DNA of 64,000 bases from Aquimarina spinulae (GCF_943373825.1 NZ_CALSBP010000002.1:2593501-2657500); one strand, 5' to 3'; positions 16,817 through 26,500 are shown, counted from the stretch's first letter. Numbers and translations: made by a program. The notes: generated from the letters alone by a model not told the origin.

Positions 16817-18688
16817 ATGTTTGATAAGGAGTATGATGTTATAGTGGTGGGTGCAGGTCATGCCGGAAGTGAGGCGGCAGCGTCAGCTGCCAATTTAGGA
16901 TGTAGCACTTTGCTTATTACAATGAATTTGCAAAACATAGCGCAAATGAGTTGTAACCCTGCTATGGGTGGAATTGCAAAAGGGCAAATAGTAAGGGAGA
17001 TAGATGCACTTGGTGGATACAGCGGAATTGTGAGTGACCGTACCGCGATACAATTTAAAATGTTGAACAAGTCAAAAGGACCTGCGATGTGGAGTCCAAG
17101 AGTTCAAAGTGACAGAATGCGTTTTGCCGAAGAATGGAGACTGTTGTTAGAACAAACTCCTAATTTGGATTTTTATCAAGAGATGGTGAGCGGGATTTTG
17201 GTTGAAGATGGAAAAATAAAAGGAGTTAAAACTTCTTTAGGATTGGAAGTAAAAGCAAAGACGGTTGTGCTAACCAATGGAACATTTTTGAATGGATTAA
17301 TTCATATCGGAGAGAAGCAATTTGGTGGAGGTAGAGCTGGAGAAAAAGCAGCAACTGGTATAACAGAACAGTTGATTAATTTTGGTTTTGATGCCGGACG
17401 AATGAAAACAGGAACTCCACCAAGGGTAGATGGAAGATCTTTGGATTATTCTAAAATGATTGAGCAACCAGGAGATGATAATCCTGAAAAGTTTTGTTAT
17501 ACGGATGCAACAAAACCATTAACCAAACAGAGATCATGTCATATGACATATACTTCTTTAGAAGTTCATAATTTGTTGCGAGAAGGTTTTGATCGATCTC
17601 CAATGTTTAATGGTAGAATTAAAAGTATTGGACCTAGGTATTGTCCGTCTATAGAAGATAAGATTAATAGATTTGCTGATAAAGAAAGACATCAATTATT
17701 TGTAGAACCCGAAGGGTGGAACACCGTAGAGGTTTATGTAAATGGATTTTCTACATCATTACCAGAAGATGTTCAATTTAAAGCTTTGAAATCTGTAGTT
17801 GGTTTTGAAAATGTAAAGTTTTTTAGACCAGGATATGCTATAGAGTATGATTACTTTCCTCCAACACAATTAACACATACATTAGAAACGAAATTGATTT
17901 CCGGATTGTTTTTTGCAGGGCAAATTAACGGAACGACTGGATATGAAGAAGCGGCTTCTCAAGGATTAATGGCAGGAATAAATGCCGCGCTAAAAGTGAA
18001 AGAAAAAGAATCTTTTATTCTTAAAAGGAGTGAAGCATATATCGGTGTTTTAATAGATGATCTTATAACTAAGGGAACAGAAGAACCATATCGAATGTTT
18101 ACTTCACGTGCAGAGTATAGAACTTTGTTGAGACAAGATAATGCAGATTTTAGACTTACACCAAAATCTCATGAGATTGGTTTAGCTTCAGATGATCGAA
18201 TGAAAAGAATGGAAGAGAAGGAAAAAAAGGCAAGTGCTTTTGTTCAATTTTTTAAAGATACAAGTGTTTCTCCAGAAGAAGCAAATCCTGTTTTAGAAGA
18301 AAAGAAAACATCACCAATTAACCAGAGCGGAAAATTATTTAAATTATTTTCTAGACCTCAGATTACTTTGGATGATATAAAACATTTTGAGAAAGTTTCT
18401 ACATATATAGAGGAGAATAATTTGGATAAAGAAGTTTTAGAACAAACAGAGATCCAGGTGAAGTATTCTGGCTATATCGAAAAAGAGAAAAACAATGCAG
18501 ATAAATTAAACAGGCTCGAGGATGTAAAAATCCCTAAGAATTTTGATTATACAAAGTTGAAATCTTTGTCTTTTGAAGCAAGAGAGAAAATGTCTAAAAT
18601 AAAACCAGCGACCGTTTCTCAGGCATCACGAATTAGTGGAGTGTCACCTAGTGATATTTCTGTACTTTTAGTTTATATGGGTAGGTGA
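16817..18688 (+). CDS. mnmG: tRNA uridine-5-carboxymethylaminomethyl modification enzyme MnmG
   Basis: FAD-binding subunit of the MnmE-MnmG complex that installs cmnm5 on wobble uridine of several tRNAs. The 623-residue length is normal. The dinucleotide-binding motif VVGAGHAGSEAA lies at residues 10-21. The GGxxKGxxxREIDALGG region (about 52-69), the PRYCPSIEDKI motif with its conserved cysteine (about 273-283) and the C-terminal helical domain ending SRISGVSPSDISVLLVY are all present. As in many bacteria it lies beside parS sites, and mnmG is often origin-proximal. Its stop overlaps the next start (TGATG). Confidence 0.97.
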   Translation: MFDKEYDVIVVGAGHAGSEAAASAANLGCSTLLITMNLQNIAQMSCNPAMGGIAKGQIVREIDALGGYSGIVSDRTAIQFKMLNKSKGPAMWSPRVQSDRMRFAEEWRLLLEQTPNLDFYQEMVSGILVEDGKIKGVKTSLGLEVKAKTVVLTNGTFLNGLIHIGEKQFGGGRAGEKAATGITEQLINFGFDAGRMKTGTPPRVDGRSLDYSKMIEQPGDDNPEKFCYTDATKPLTKQRSCHMTYTSLEVHNLLREGFDRSPMFNGRIKSIGPRYCPSIEDKINRFADKERHQLFVEPEGWNTVEVYVNGFSTSLPEDVQFKALKSVVGFENVKFFRPGYAIEYDYFPPTQLTHTLETKLISGLFFAGQINGTTGYEEAASQGLMAGINAALKVKEKESFILKRSEAYIGVLIDDLITKGTEEPYRMFTSRAEYRTLLRQDNADFRLTPKSHEIGLASDDRMKRMEEKEKKASAFVQFFKDTSVSPEEANPVLEEKKTSPINQSGKLFKLFSRPQITLDDIKHFEKVSTYIEENNLDKEVLEQTEIQVKYSGYIEKEKNNADKLNRLEDVKIPKNFDYTKLKSLSFEAREKMSKIKPATVSQASRISGVSPSDISVLLVYMGR

Positions 18689-19167
18689 TGAATAGTGTAC
18701 TTTGTAAACAAGAAAAACCTATAAAAGGAAAAATTCTTTCTATTCTGGTTTTGGTAATTTCTGTTGCTTTTCTTTTTTATACTGAAGAACCAATTTTATC
18801 CAGATTTATCTTTTTACTTTTATCTTTAGGAGTATTTGGATATTCTGTTTCTTATAAAATCAATAGAGATTTTAATAATCAAAAACTTTTTTCGTTTTTT
18901 GGATTCCCTATTTTTAAAACAAAACTCGACTTAGAATATCCTGATTATATTTCCGTTTTTACAACTTCTTTTAGTTTAGATAATGAGTGGGGTGCTGTTA
19001 GTGCAATTGGAACAAAAGAAAGACACAGTAAAATTGTAGTTCGTTTTTTTACGGGAAACAAGAATTTTACACTTTATAAAACAGAAAAATATGAGAAAGC
19101 CAGTAGGAAAGCAAATGAGTTAAGTAAACTTTTGGGAGTAGAAATTTATGACAGATCTAAAGAATAG
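18688..19167 (+). CDS. two-pass membrane protein of unknown function
   Basis: A 159-residue protein starting at the ATG that overlaps the mnmG stop (TGATG at 18686-18690); a GTG one codon earlier is also in frame. Two adjacent hydrophobic segments (about residues 16-32 and 37-53) are followed by a soluble domain of strands and a C-terminal helix with KYEKASRKANELSKLLGV. The layout resembles a PH-like or bPH domain after a hairpin membrane anchor, but no family was recognised. Translational coupling to mnmG is likely. Its stop codon abuts parS site 4. Confidence 0.65.
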   Translation: MNSVLCKQEKPIKGKILSILVLVISVAFLFYTEEPILSRFIFLLLSLGVFGYSVSYKINRDFNNQKLFSFFGFPIFKTKLDLEYPDYISVFTTSFSLDNEWGAVSAIGTKERHSKIVVRFFTGNKNFTLYKTEKYEKASRKANELSKLLGVEIYDRSKE

Positions 19168-19181
19168 TTCCACGTGGAACA
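19166..19181. other. parS site 4
   Basis: AGTTCCACGTGGAACA: the 14-base core GTTCCACGTGGAAC is identical to the three upstream sites and only the first outer base differs. It lies between the membrane protein gene and the lipoprotein gene, 2.4 kb from the main cluster. Confidence 0.8.
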
Positions 19182-19221
19182 TTTTTTGTTGTAAGACATT
19201 CTAATTTTTAAAAAACAAATA

Positions 19222-19716
19222 ATGAAAAATTCTTTTATACTGCTTTTTGCTTTATTCTCGTTTTATTCGTGTGTCACTATACACAAAGTAAGACAGATTG
19301 ATAATTTTAGAATAGAAACTGAAAACATATTTAATGAAGAATCATTTCTTTTTAAACCCAACATGTATCCTGAAGAAGCAAAACGTTCATTACGAAAACA
19401 GTTTGGTTTAACAGGGGATCAAAATTTATCAGATTTTGACACAAAACTATTTGATAATTTTGATATTAAATTTAATGTCAAAATAAGTTTTGAAGTAGAT
19501 AGAGAAATAAGAACAAATCTGGTTAGTGATTTAATAAATAAATCGAACAAAGAAGATACTAAAAATGAAATAGGAGATGCTGAAACTTTTGTAAAAATTA
19601 TTATTGTAGATCCTAATGGTGATAATTGCCTTTCTACAAGATCGTTATTTTATAATAAAACCAGGTCGTTCTTAATTGATATTAAAAACAACATAAACAT
19701 AGAACCGTTATTTTAA
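19222..19716 (+). CDS. putative lipoprotein of unknown function
   Basis: A 164-residue protein with a lipoprotein signal (MKNSFILLFALFSFYSC, cysteine 17). The mature region contains the segment FEVDREIRTNLVSDLINKS and a C-terminal strand pair around FVKIIIVDPNGDNCLSTRSLF. No known family was recognised. It lies between parS site 4 and the methyltransferase gene, 18 bases upstream of the latter, and probably shares its transcript. Confidence 0.6.
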   Translation: MKNSFILLFALFSFYSCVTIHKVRQIDNFRIETENIFNEESFLFKPNMYPEEAKRSLRKQFGLTGDQNLSDFDTKLFDNFDIKFNVKISFEVDREIRTNLVSDLINKSNKEDTKNEIGDAETFVKIIIVDPNGDNCLSTRSLFYNKTRSFLIDIKNNINIEPLF

Positions 19717-19734
19717 ATTTTTCTAGCTGCATAA

Positions 19735-20586
19735 ATGAATACACAAAAAACTTTAGATTTTTTTATCGAATGTAAAGACCATACGGTTTCTGGAGAAAAG
19801 TTTCAGTTGCTTTACGATAAAGAATATGATATGTTGGTTACTTCTCCAAAACCTGATGAAAATAAATTGGGTAAATATTATGAGAGCGAAGATTATATTT
19901 CTCATACAGATTCCAAACGATCTCTTTTTGAAAAACTATACCACTTAGTTAAAACCTATTCTTTAAACAAAAAGGTTAAACTTATTTCTACATTAAATCA
20001 ACAAGTAGGTGTGCTTTTGGATATTGGTGCAGGAACAGGTGATTTTTTGAGTGCTGCAAAAAATAAAGGTTGGAGAATCGAAGGGGTAGAACCAAATGGT
20101 CAAGCAAAAGAATTAGCAAAACAAAAAGGAATTGATTTAAAGTCGGAAACGGCGAATTTGAATTCAAAAAGTTTTAATGTTATTACTATGTGGCATGTTT
20201 TAGAACATATCCCAGATTTGCAACTTCAAATTAGAGAATTAAAACGCCTTTTAAAACCAAATGGATTTGTAATTATAGCTGTTCCAAATTTTAAATCATA
20301 TGATGCAAAGCAATATAATTCTTTTTGGGCGGCATATGATGTACCCAGACATCTTTGGCATTTTTCTAAAACTTCTATCCAAAAACTTTTTGAAGAAGAA
20401 AATTTAAAATTAGAAAAAGTACTCCCCATGAAATTTGATTCATTTTACGTATCACTTTTATCAGAAAAATATAGAAGTGGTAAAATGAACTTTTTAAGCG
20501 CTTTTTGGATTGGATTACGTTCTAATCTTAAAGCAAAACGATCTGGCGAGTATTCTTCACATATTTACGTTCTTAAAAACGACTAA
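19735..20586 (+). CDS. class I SAM-dependent methyltransferase
   Basis: A 283-residue protein. An N-terminal segment (about residues 1-60) precedes a Rossmann-type methyltransferase domain: motif I LLDIGAGTGDFL (94-105), motif II acidic residue in IEGVEPNG (about 114-121), and NVITMWHVLEHIPD (about 145-158), typical of the Methyltransf_11/23 families. The N-terminal part with C-x-D-H could be the remnant of a zinc-binding segment found in related enzymes. The substrate is unknown; related genes are often linked to polysaccharide or lipid modification. Confidence 0.82.
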   Translation: MNTQKTLDFFIECKDHTVSGEKFQLLYDKEYDMLVTSPKPDENKLGKYYESEDYISHTDSKRSLFEKLYHLVKTYSLNKKVKLISTLNQQVGVLLDIGAGTGDFLSAAKNKGWRIEGVEPNGQAKELAKQKGIDLKSETANLNSKSFNVITMWHVLEHIPDLQLQIRELKRLLKPNGFVIIAVPNFKSYDAKQYNSFWAAYDVPRHLWHFSKTSIQKLFEEENLKLEKVLPMKFDSFYVSLLSEKYRSGKMNFLSAFWIGLRSNLKAKRSGEYSSHIYVLKND

Positions 20587-20785
20587 TTTTTATTTTTAGA
20601 TACTTTTTTTCTCTTTTTTGGGTTAACCACACCTATTTATACCTCTTTTTTTAAAAAAGAGCTTAGAGCGCTTTATTTTTATCTATTTTTAATAGTTTTT
20701 TCTTATTAAAACTAATTAATTAATTGTTTTTTCTTATATATGGTTTTTTACGACTATATAATGAATAACATCGCACGAACTTTGA

Positions 20786-20793
20786 TATTTTTG
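20786..20793 (+). promoter_or_regulatory. -7 box upstream of the OmpH-like gene
   Basis: TATTTTTG (TANNTTTG) lies 23 bases before the ATG at 20816, giving a short leader. The rest of the 229-base space after the methyltransferase gene is very AT-rich and shows no further gene. Confidence 0.4.
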
Positions 20794-20815
20794 CTCAGAA
20801 TTAAATTTTTGAAAA

Positions 20816-21349
20816 ATGAGAAAAATAGTATGGGTTGCAAGTGCACTATTAATTTTAGCCTCTTGTAATCAACAAATAGAAAAAACGGGTTATGTAAATA
20901 ACACCAAAGTTGTTTCTGATTTTAAAGAGATGAAAGCAGCGCAAGAAAAATGGACTAAACGTAATAATGAAGTGCGTGCAGAACTTGAAGAAAAAGCAAA
21001 ACAATTTCAGATTGAGGTAGAAGGATATAAAAATATTATGAAATCTATGTCTGCTGCCAATAGAGAAAAGAAAGAGCAAGAGCTTATGGTTAAACAACAA
21101 GGTTTACAAAGAGAGCAGCAAGCTAAAATGCAAGAGATTCAACAAGGAAGTCAAGTAGAGATAGATTCTATTATAGGTAAGGTGAAGAGTTTTATTGAGG
21201 ATTATGGTAAGAAAAATGGATATACTTATATCTACGGAGATACAGAAACCAGTAATATCCTGTATGGTAAAGAAGAATTAAACCTTACAGATAAGATTCT
21301 TACGGCATTAAACGGAGGAGATACTACAACTACTGAAACAAAAGAGTAG
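20816..21349 (+). CDS. OmpH/Skp family outer-membrane chaperone-like lipoprotein
   Basis: A 177-residue protein resembling Skp/OmpH, the periplasmic holdase that escorts outer-membrane proteins. The N-terminus is a lipoprotein signal (MRKIVWVASALLILASC). A YVNNTKVVSDFKEMKAAQEKW segment follows, then a long charged alpha-hairpin (about residues 45-125) and the typical C-terminal strand pattern YGKKNGYTYIYGD. Lipid-anchored OmpH relatives are common in Bacteroidota. Its position just before the T9SS adhesin island is suggestive but may be chance. A strong terminator follows. Confidence 0.88.
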   Translation: MRKIVWVASALLILASCNQQIEKTGYVNNTKVVSDFKEMKAAQEKWTKRNNEVRAELEEKAKQFQIEVEGYKNIMKSMSAANREKKEQELMVKQQGLQREQQAKMQEIQQGSQVEIDSIIGKVKSFIEDYGKKNGYTYIYGDTETSNILYGKEELNLTDKILTALNGGDTTTTETKE

Positions 21350-21365
21350 TTTTCTTTAAAACATT

Positions 21366-21400
21366 AAAAAACCCTCGTTGATACTCAACGAGGGTTTTTT
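21366..21400 (+). terminator. terminator after the OmpH-like gene
   Basis: A strong hairpin AAAACCCTCGTTGA / TCAACGAGGGTTTT with a 3-base loop, followed by a T run. Confidence 0.9.
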
Positions 21401-21671
21401 AATGCCTAAAAACTCATTTTAATATCATACGTGAGTGTGAATCTATCATTTTTGTAGGTAGATTATATTGGATTTCTTGCGATATTGTACTTGTAAAAAT
21501 GTCTTTCTTATTATCACTTCAATTAATCAAATACATACTTTTTTGTCTATTATTTAGGAACTAATCTACTCATAATGTGTTGATTATAAAAAACAAAACA
21601 CTAAACTAATTACCTGATTGTCAAATGATTATAAATTGTTAAATAACAAAAAATTAACGCTTTATAGTTTA

Positions 21672-21699
21672 TTGGAAGAAAGATTTCCTTATAAATTTG
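21672..21699 (+). promoter_or_regulatory. probable promoter of the adhesin-island gene at 21859
   Basis: TTG at 21672-21674 and TAAATTTG at 21692-21699 are spaced 17 bases apart, fitting the flavobacterial -33/-7 consensus. It would give a leader of about 150 bases. The remainder of the 21401-21858 space contains no convincing reading frame. Confidence 0.4.
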
Positions 21700-21858
21700 T
21701 AGGAATAATCTTAAAATCTAAAACCATGAATAGTCTTTGTTATTATATGTTTTGTTGTACTATCTGCTAGTGCTTTAAAAATCGGGAAATGCACTTCATC
21801 ATTTTCTGTAGACAACCCTATAATTATTCTACTACTATTTGATCATAAATGTGATATT

Positions 21859-23910
21859 ATGATAAAAAAATACAATTTATTAGCATTAACTGTTACTATT
21901 GTCCTGCTCTTATCGTTAAGAGCAGAAGCTCAGGAAATTGATCCTCCAATTTTTACTTTTCAAGGTACACCAAGCCTAATACAGAAACTCTGTATAGGTC
22001 AAAATAGCCCCAATCGAGAAGCTATAGCCAAGGCAAACATTTTATTTGCTACAGGTACAGAATTTGTTTTAGAATTATCAGATGAGAATGGTGTTTTTTC
22101 TAATGATGTTACCAGAGTTTTAACACGATTTACTACACCTATCGCGATTCCTCCAGGAGGAGATATCGAATTTCCTTCTTTTACTATCCCTACAGATTTA
22201 CGAGGAGAAAATTATGGTTTACGAGTTAATGTCCCTGCAAGTTCTACTTTAAGTGCAGTACAAGAAAATATTCCTATTTACTATTTTGATTTTTCACAAA
22301 TAGATTTGGATGGACCAAATAAAGATGCAAATATAGTCGTAGTCTGTAATGGTGGGTCTACAACCTTATTTGCAACTCCAGATGATTTTCCACAATATGA
22401 ATGGACTTTTAATGGAGTAACGATCGCCGGAGAAACAAATAGTACTCTTGAAAATGTAACTCAAACAGGAGTATATGAAGTTATTTTTAATATTGGATCT
22501 TGTGAGAATAGTACGCTCGGTGATAAAAATCAAAAACCAATAGAAGTTATTAATTTTGATACTACTTCTATAACTATTGAACAATCCTCACCACAACAAT
22601 TTTGTCCTAGTGATGTCAAAATATTAAGTACTTCTTTAAAATTTCCAGAATTCACTTATGAATGGTTTAAAGATGGAGTATTAATTCCCGAATTTGATAA
22701 CCATACAGTTACTTTACCAGAAAGTAATTTTGCAGGTGTATATACAGTAACCATAAGAACTCTAGAAGGGTGCTCTATTTCGGCAAATCCCGTCGAGGTT
22801 ATTAATTTGGGTTCAGATATTTTAACCCAGCCTCCTCCCCAGATTATGTTATTACCTACCCAGCCTACGTTGGTTTTGTCTATTACGACCAATGCTCCTG
22901 TTGCTGGCAGTACGGTAGAATGGTTTAGGAACGGAATAAGTGTTCAAGGTCCGCTCGCGGTTAATACACCGGGAGCTTTGTCTTTTGATGTCACTAACCC
23001 AGGAGTGTATCGTGTAGATGTCTTTGCAAACGATGCATGTATGGATACTCTTCAGGCTACTACCGAGGTTTTTGAGCCAGTAGGGTTTAGAACCCAGATT
23101 TCTACTTTGTTAGATTGTGATGCGGATACCGGTACTTTGGGTTTAGAGAATTTATTTGGTATTACTTCTAGTGGTACAGAGGTTCCTATTACCACCGATC
23201 AATATTCATTATTTGATTTTGAATGGTTTTTAGGCAGTCAGTCTACGGGAGTTACCGAAACGACATTTACAGTTAATGAGTCTAACATAGGTGAAGTTTA
23301 TGCTTTAGAAGCCACTTTACGAGGCACTACATTTCCTACTGCTCGATCTAATGATCTAACGGTTGAGTTTTTATCAGACGTTGTGGTAATAGAAGCTTCC
23401 CCGGCATTTATTCCATTTGGAGAGACCTCTACATTAAGTGTTCCCGAGAGTAGTAATTATGCTTATGAGTGGTTTATAGTTGTAGACGGCGAGAACCAAT
23501 CTTTGGTAGATGGTTCTACAGTTATAAGTGGTCAGGGAACAAGTTCTATAGAGATAGATACTATAGGGGATTACTTTGTTAGGATTACATTATTGGATTG
23601 TGTTATAGATTCCGAGATACTCAGTATTTCAGATGTTGCGGGTTCTTCAGAGATTATTCCCAATGTAGTTACGCCCAATAGTGATGGTATCAATGATAAT
23701 TGGTTGCTTCCTCCGAGTTTGTTTAATCAGCAAGCAGTAGAGGTTACGATTTATAACGCACGAGGTCAGGTTGATTTTACATCATCAAGTTATCAGAATA
23801 ACTGGCCCCGAGAGAATTCGAAATCATCGGGTCAGGACCCGTTTTATTATTATATAATCACCAAAAATAATTCCGTAGTCAGAAAAGGTTCGATAACAAT
23901 AATGAAGTAG
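21859..23910 (+). CDS. T9SS type B sorting domain surface protein, paralogue 1
   Basis: A 683-residue exported protein. The signal peptide spans about residues 1-25 (cleavage after AEAQ). Three or more Ig/PKD-like strand modules follow, each with a YEWFKDG or EWFRNG turn typical of Ig-like folds in adhesins. The last ~85 residues (from about 597), with NVVTPNSDGINDNW and ending in FYYYIITKNNSVVRKGSITIMK, form the gliding-motility-associated C-terminal (type B T9SS sorting) domain. It is secreted across the outer membrane by T9SS and retained with a PorP/SprF-like partner (inferred). Its 3' 1.1 kb is identical to that of the gene at 24448, while the middle differs. Confidence 0.85.
   Translation: MIKKYNLLALTVTIVLLLSLRAEAQEIDPPIFTFQGTPSLIQKLCIGQNSPNREAIAKANILFATGTEFVLELSDENGVFSNDVTRVLTRFTTPIAIPPGGDIEFPSFTIPTDLRGENYGLRVNVPASSTLSAVQENIPIYYFDFSQIDLDGPNKDANIVVVCNGGSTTLFATPDDFPQYEWTFNGVTIAGETNSTLENVTQTGVYEVIFNIGSCENSTLGDKNQKPIEVINFDTTSITIEQSSPQQFCPSDVKILSTSLKFPEFTYEWFKDGVLIPEFDNHTVTLPESNFAGVYTVTIRTLEGCSISANPVEVINLGSDILTQPPPQIMLLPTQPTLVLSITTNAPVAGSTVEWFRNGISVQGPLAVNTPGALSFDVTNPGVYRVDVFANDACMDTLQATTEVFEPVGFRTQISTLLDCDADTGTLGLENLFGITSSGTEVPITTDQYSLFDFEWFLGSQSTGVTETTFTVNESNIGEVYALEATLRGTTFPTARSNDLTVEFLSDVVVIEASPAFIPFGETSTLSVPESSNYAYEWFIVVDGENQSLVDGSTVISGQGTSSIEIDTIGDYFVRITLLDCVIDSEILSISDVAGSSEIIPNVVTPNSDGINDNWLLPPSLFNQQAVEVTIYNARGQVDFTSSSYQNNWPRENSKSSGQDPFYYYIITKNNSVVRKGSITIMK
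22012..22295 (+). repeat. paralogue N-block, copy 1
   Basis: A 284-base segment that is about 97% identical by eye to 24601-24884 (offset 2589). It encodes the same N-terminal domain in the two paralogues. Confidence 0.85.
22789..23897 (+). repeat. paralogue C-block, copy 1
   Basis: A 1109-base segment that appears identical to 25375-26483 (offset 2586). It covers the Ig-like modules and the type B sorting domain. Confidence 0.9.
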
Positions 23911-24447
23911 TAGTTTTATGATTTTTCTAAAAAAAGATTTTAAAGAAATATAAGTTGTTTGGAAAAGGTTTTTTTCTAATTTTTTCTATAATATCGTTTT
24001 TCTATGACCAAAAACTTAATGCTGTTTTTTACACTTAATCGAGAAAAATTACCTTTTTTAGAACATTTAGCGTATGGAAAATACGCCCAAAAACGTACAA
24101 ATAATATGATTTTTATACGAAATTCTTCCGGTTTTTTTATGAAAATAGGGGAGATTTAAACCTTTTTTATCAGTTTGAAATGATTTTTTACAATAGCTCA
24201 AGACATTGATTAACAAAATTTTATGTATATTGAAATGTTTTTTAGGATCGTATTTGTTTTAGTTAAAATAGAACAAGTAATAAAAGGTCAGAAAATTATT
24301 ACAAAAAAAAGTTAAATTTTAGTTTGATATAAACATTTAATTTATAATTTTATGTCTTGGTAAAAAATATATTAACAATATTATTAACAAGCGCCCCAAA
24401 TCGCAAAGTTAATATAGTATATTCACCTTAATCGTAAGTGTGATATC

Positions 24448-26496
24448 ATGAAAAAAAAACTTAACCTCATATCATTAATTGCTATAGTGACAGGCTTTCT
24501 ATTTTCTTCTTTGAAAGCTACTGCTCAGGATATTGGTGCTCCATTATTTTCTATTAGCGGATCTACTGCTACAATACTCTGTGTAAATCAAAATACTCCC
24601 AATCGAGAAGCTATAGCCAAGGCAAACATTTTATTTGCTACAGGTACAGAGTTTGTTTTAGAATTATCTGATGAGAATGGTGTTTTTTCTAATGATGTTA
24701 CCAGAGTTTTAACACGATTTACTACACCTATCGCGATTCCTCCAGGAGGAGATATCGAATTTCCTTCTTTTCCTATTCCTACAGATTTACGAGGCGAGAA
24801 TTATAGTTTACGAGTTAATGTCCCTGCAAGTTCTATTTTAAGTGCAGTACAAGAAAATATTCCTATTTACTATTTTGATTTTTCTCAGGGTGTTACATTA
24901 ACTGGAGCGAATATTGAAGCTAACACAGTAGCATTGTGCGTTGGAGAATCGGCAACATTGACAACCTTACCTGGAGATTTTCCAGAATATATTTGGTCTT
25001 TTAATGGCACAGTGATTCCTGGTGAATCAGGTAATACTCTTGAAAATGTGACACAAGTTGGAACTTATACAGTTCAAGTCAATTTCGGAAGCTGTAATCC
25101 TTCTTTTAACTTTGATTCGGCAACAGTAGAAGTTATTGATTTTAACGATACAACAGTACGGATCAATGAACCTTCGCCACAATCCTTTTGCCCCAGTGAT
25201 GTAAAAATATTAACCACTAGTGTTACCGACCCGGGATTCACTTATGAATGGTTTAAGGATGATGTTTTGATACCGGATTTTAATGGTCCATCAGAGATTT
25301 TACCGGCGAGTAATTTTGCTGGTATTTACACCGTTAGAGTTACAGGAACTCCAACATGTAATATAACTACTGCTCCCGTCGAGGTTATTAATTTGGGTTC
25401 AGATATTTTAACCCAGCCTCCTCCCCAGATTATGTTATTACCTACCCAGCCTACGTTGGTTTTGTCTATTACGACCAATGCTCCTGTTGCTGGCAGTACG
25501 GTAGAATGGTTTAGGAACGGAATAAGTGTTCAAGGTCCGCTCGCGGTTAATACACCGGGAGCTTTGTCTTTTGATGTCACTAACCCAGGAGTGTATCGTG
25601 TAGATGTCTTTGCAAACGATGCATGTATGGATACTCTTCAGGCTACTACCGAGGTTTTTGAGCCAGTAGGGTTTAGAACCCAGATTTCTACTTTGTTAGA
25701 TTGTGATGCGGATACCGGTACTTTGGGTTTAGAGAATTTATTTGGTATTACTTCTAGTGGTACAGAGGTTCCTATTACCACCGATCAATATTCATTATTT
25801 GATTTTGAATGGTTTTTAGGCAGTCAGTCTACGGGAGTTACCGAAACGACATTTACAGTTAATGAGTCTAACATAGGTGAAGTTTATGCTTTAGAAGCCA
25901 CTTTACGAGGCACTACATTTCCTACTGCTCGATCTAATGATCTAACGGTTGAGTTTTTATCAGACGTTGTGGTAATAGAAGCTTCCCCGGCATTTATTCC
26001 ATTTGGAGAGACCTCTACATTAAGTGTTCCCGAGAGTAGTAATTATGCTTATGAGTGGTTTATAGTTGTAGACGGCGAGAACCAATCTTTGGTAGATGGT
26101 TCTACAGTTATAAGTGGTCAGGGAACAAGTTCTATAGAGATAGATACTATAGGGGATTACTTTGTTAGGATTACATTATTGGATTGTGTTATAGATTCCG
26201 AGATACTCAGTATTTCAGATGTTGCGGGTTCTTCAGAGATTATTCCCAATGTAGTTACGCCCAATAGTGATGGTATCAATGATAATTGGTTGCTTCCTCC
26301 GAGTTTGTTTAATCAGCAAGCAGTAGAGGTTACGATTTATAACGCACGAGGTCAGGTTGATTTTACATCATCAAGTTATCAGAATAACTGGCCCCGAGAG
26401 AATTCGAAATCATCGGGTCAGGACCCGTTTTATTATTATATAATCACCAAAAATAATTCCGTAGTCAGAAAAGGTTCGATAACGGTAATGAGATAA
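24448..26496 (+). CDS. T9SS type B sorting domain surface protein, paralogue 2
   Basis: A 682-residue paralogue of the protein at 21859 with the same order: signal peptide (to about residue 26, AQD), N-terminal domain, Ig-like modules and type B T9SS sorting domain. Residues about 150-308 differ strongly from paralogue 1, whereas the region before is about 97% identical in DNA and the region after appears identical. It ends 4 bases before the SprF-fusion gene, so they are probably one operon. The 537-base space upstream (23911-24447) is AT-rich with no visible gene; the bases just before both starts are similar (TGTGATAT then ATG). Confidence 0.85.
   Translation: MKKKLNLISLIAIVTGFLFSSLKATAQDIGAPLFSISGSTATILCVNQNTPNREAIAKANILFATGTEFVLELSDENGVFSNDVTRVLTRFTTPIAIPPGGDIEFPSFPIPTDLRGENYSLRVNVPASSILSAVQENIPIYYFDFSQGVTLTGANIEANTVALCVGESATLTTLPGDFPEYIWSFNGTVIPGESGNTLENVTQVGTYTVQVNFGSCNPSFNFDSATVEVIDFNDTTVRINEPSPQSFCPSDVKILTTSVTDPGFTYEWFKDDVLIPDFNGPSEILPASNFAGIYTVRVTGTPTCNITTAPVEVINLGSDILTQPPPQIMLLPTQPTLVLSITTNAPVAGSTVEWFRNGISVQGPLAVNTPGALSFDVTNPGVYRVDVFANDACMDTLQATTEVFEPVGFRTQISTLLDCDADTGTLGLENLFGITSSGTEVPITTDQYSLFDFEWFLGSQSTGVTETTFTVNESNIGEVYALEATLRGTTFPTARSNDLTVEFLSDVVVIEASPAFIPFGETSTLSVPESSNYAYEWFIVVDGENQSLVDGSTVISGQGTSSIEIDTIGDYFVRITLLDCVIDSEILSISDVAGSSEIIPNVVTPNSDGINDNWLLPPSLFNQQAVEVTIYNARGQVDFTSSSYQNNWPRENSKSSGQDPFYYYIITKNNSVVRKGSITVMR
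24601..24884 (+). repeat. paralogue N-block, copy 2
   Basis: Partner of 22012-22295. Confidence 0.85.
25375..26483 (+). repeat. paralogue C-block, copy 2
   Basis: Partner of 22789-23897; no difference was seen by eye. Confidence 0.9.
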
Positions 26497-26500
26497 TTTT

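Noticed and set aside
18100..18115. TTCACGTGCAGAG inside mnmG as another parS
   Set aside because: Only the CACGTG core and a few bases match; the arms do not form the palindrome.
21401..24447. Possible insertion sequence explaining the duplicated paralogues
   Set aside because: No transposase frame, terminal inverted repeats or target-site duplication was seen around either copy. Gene duplication with conversion is sufficient.
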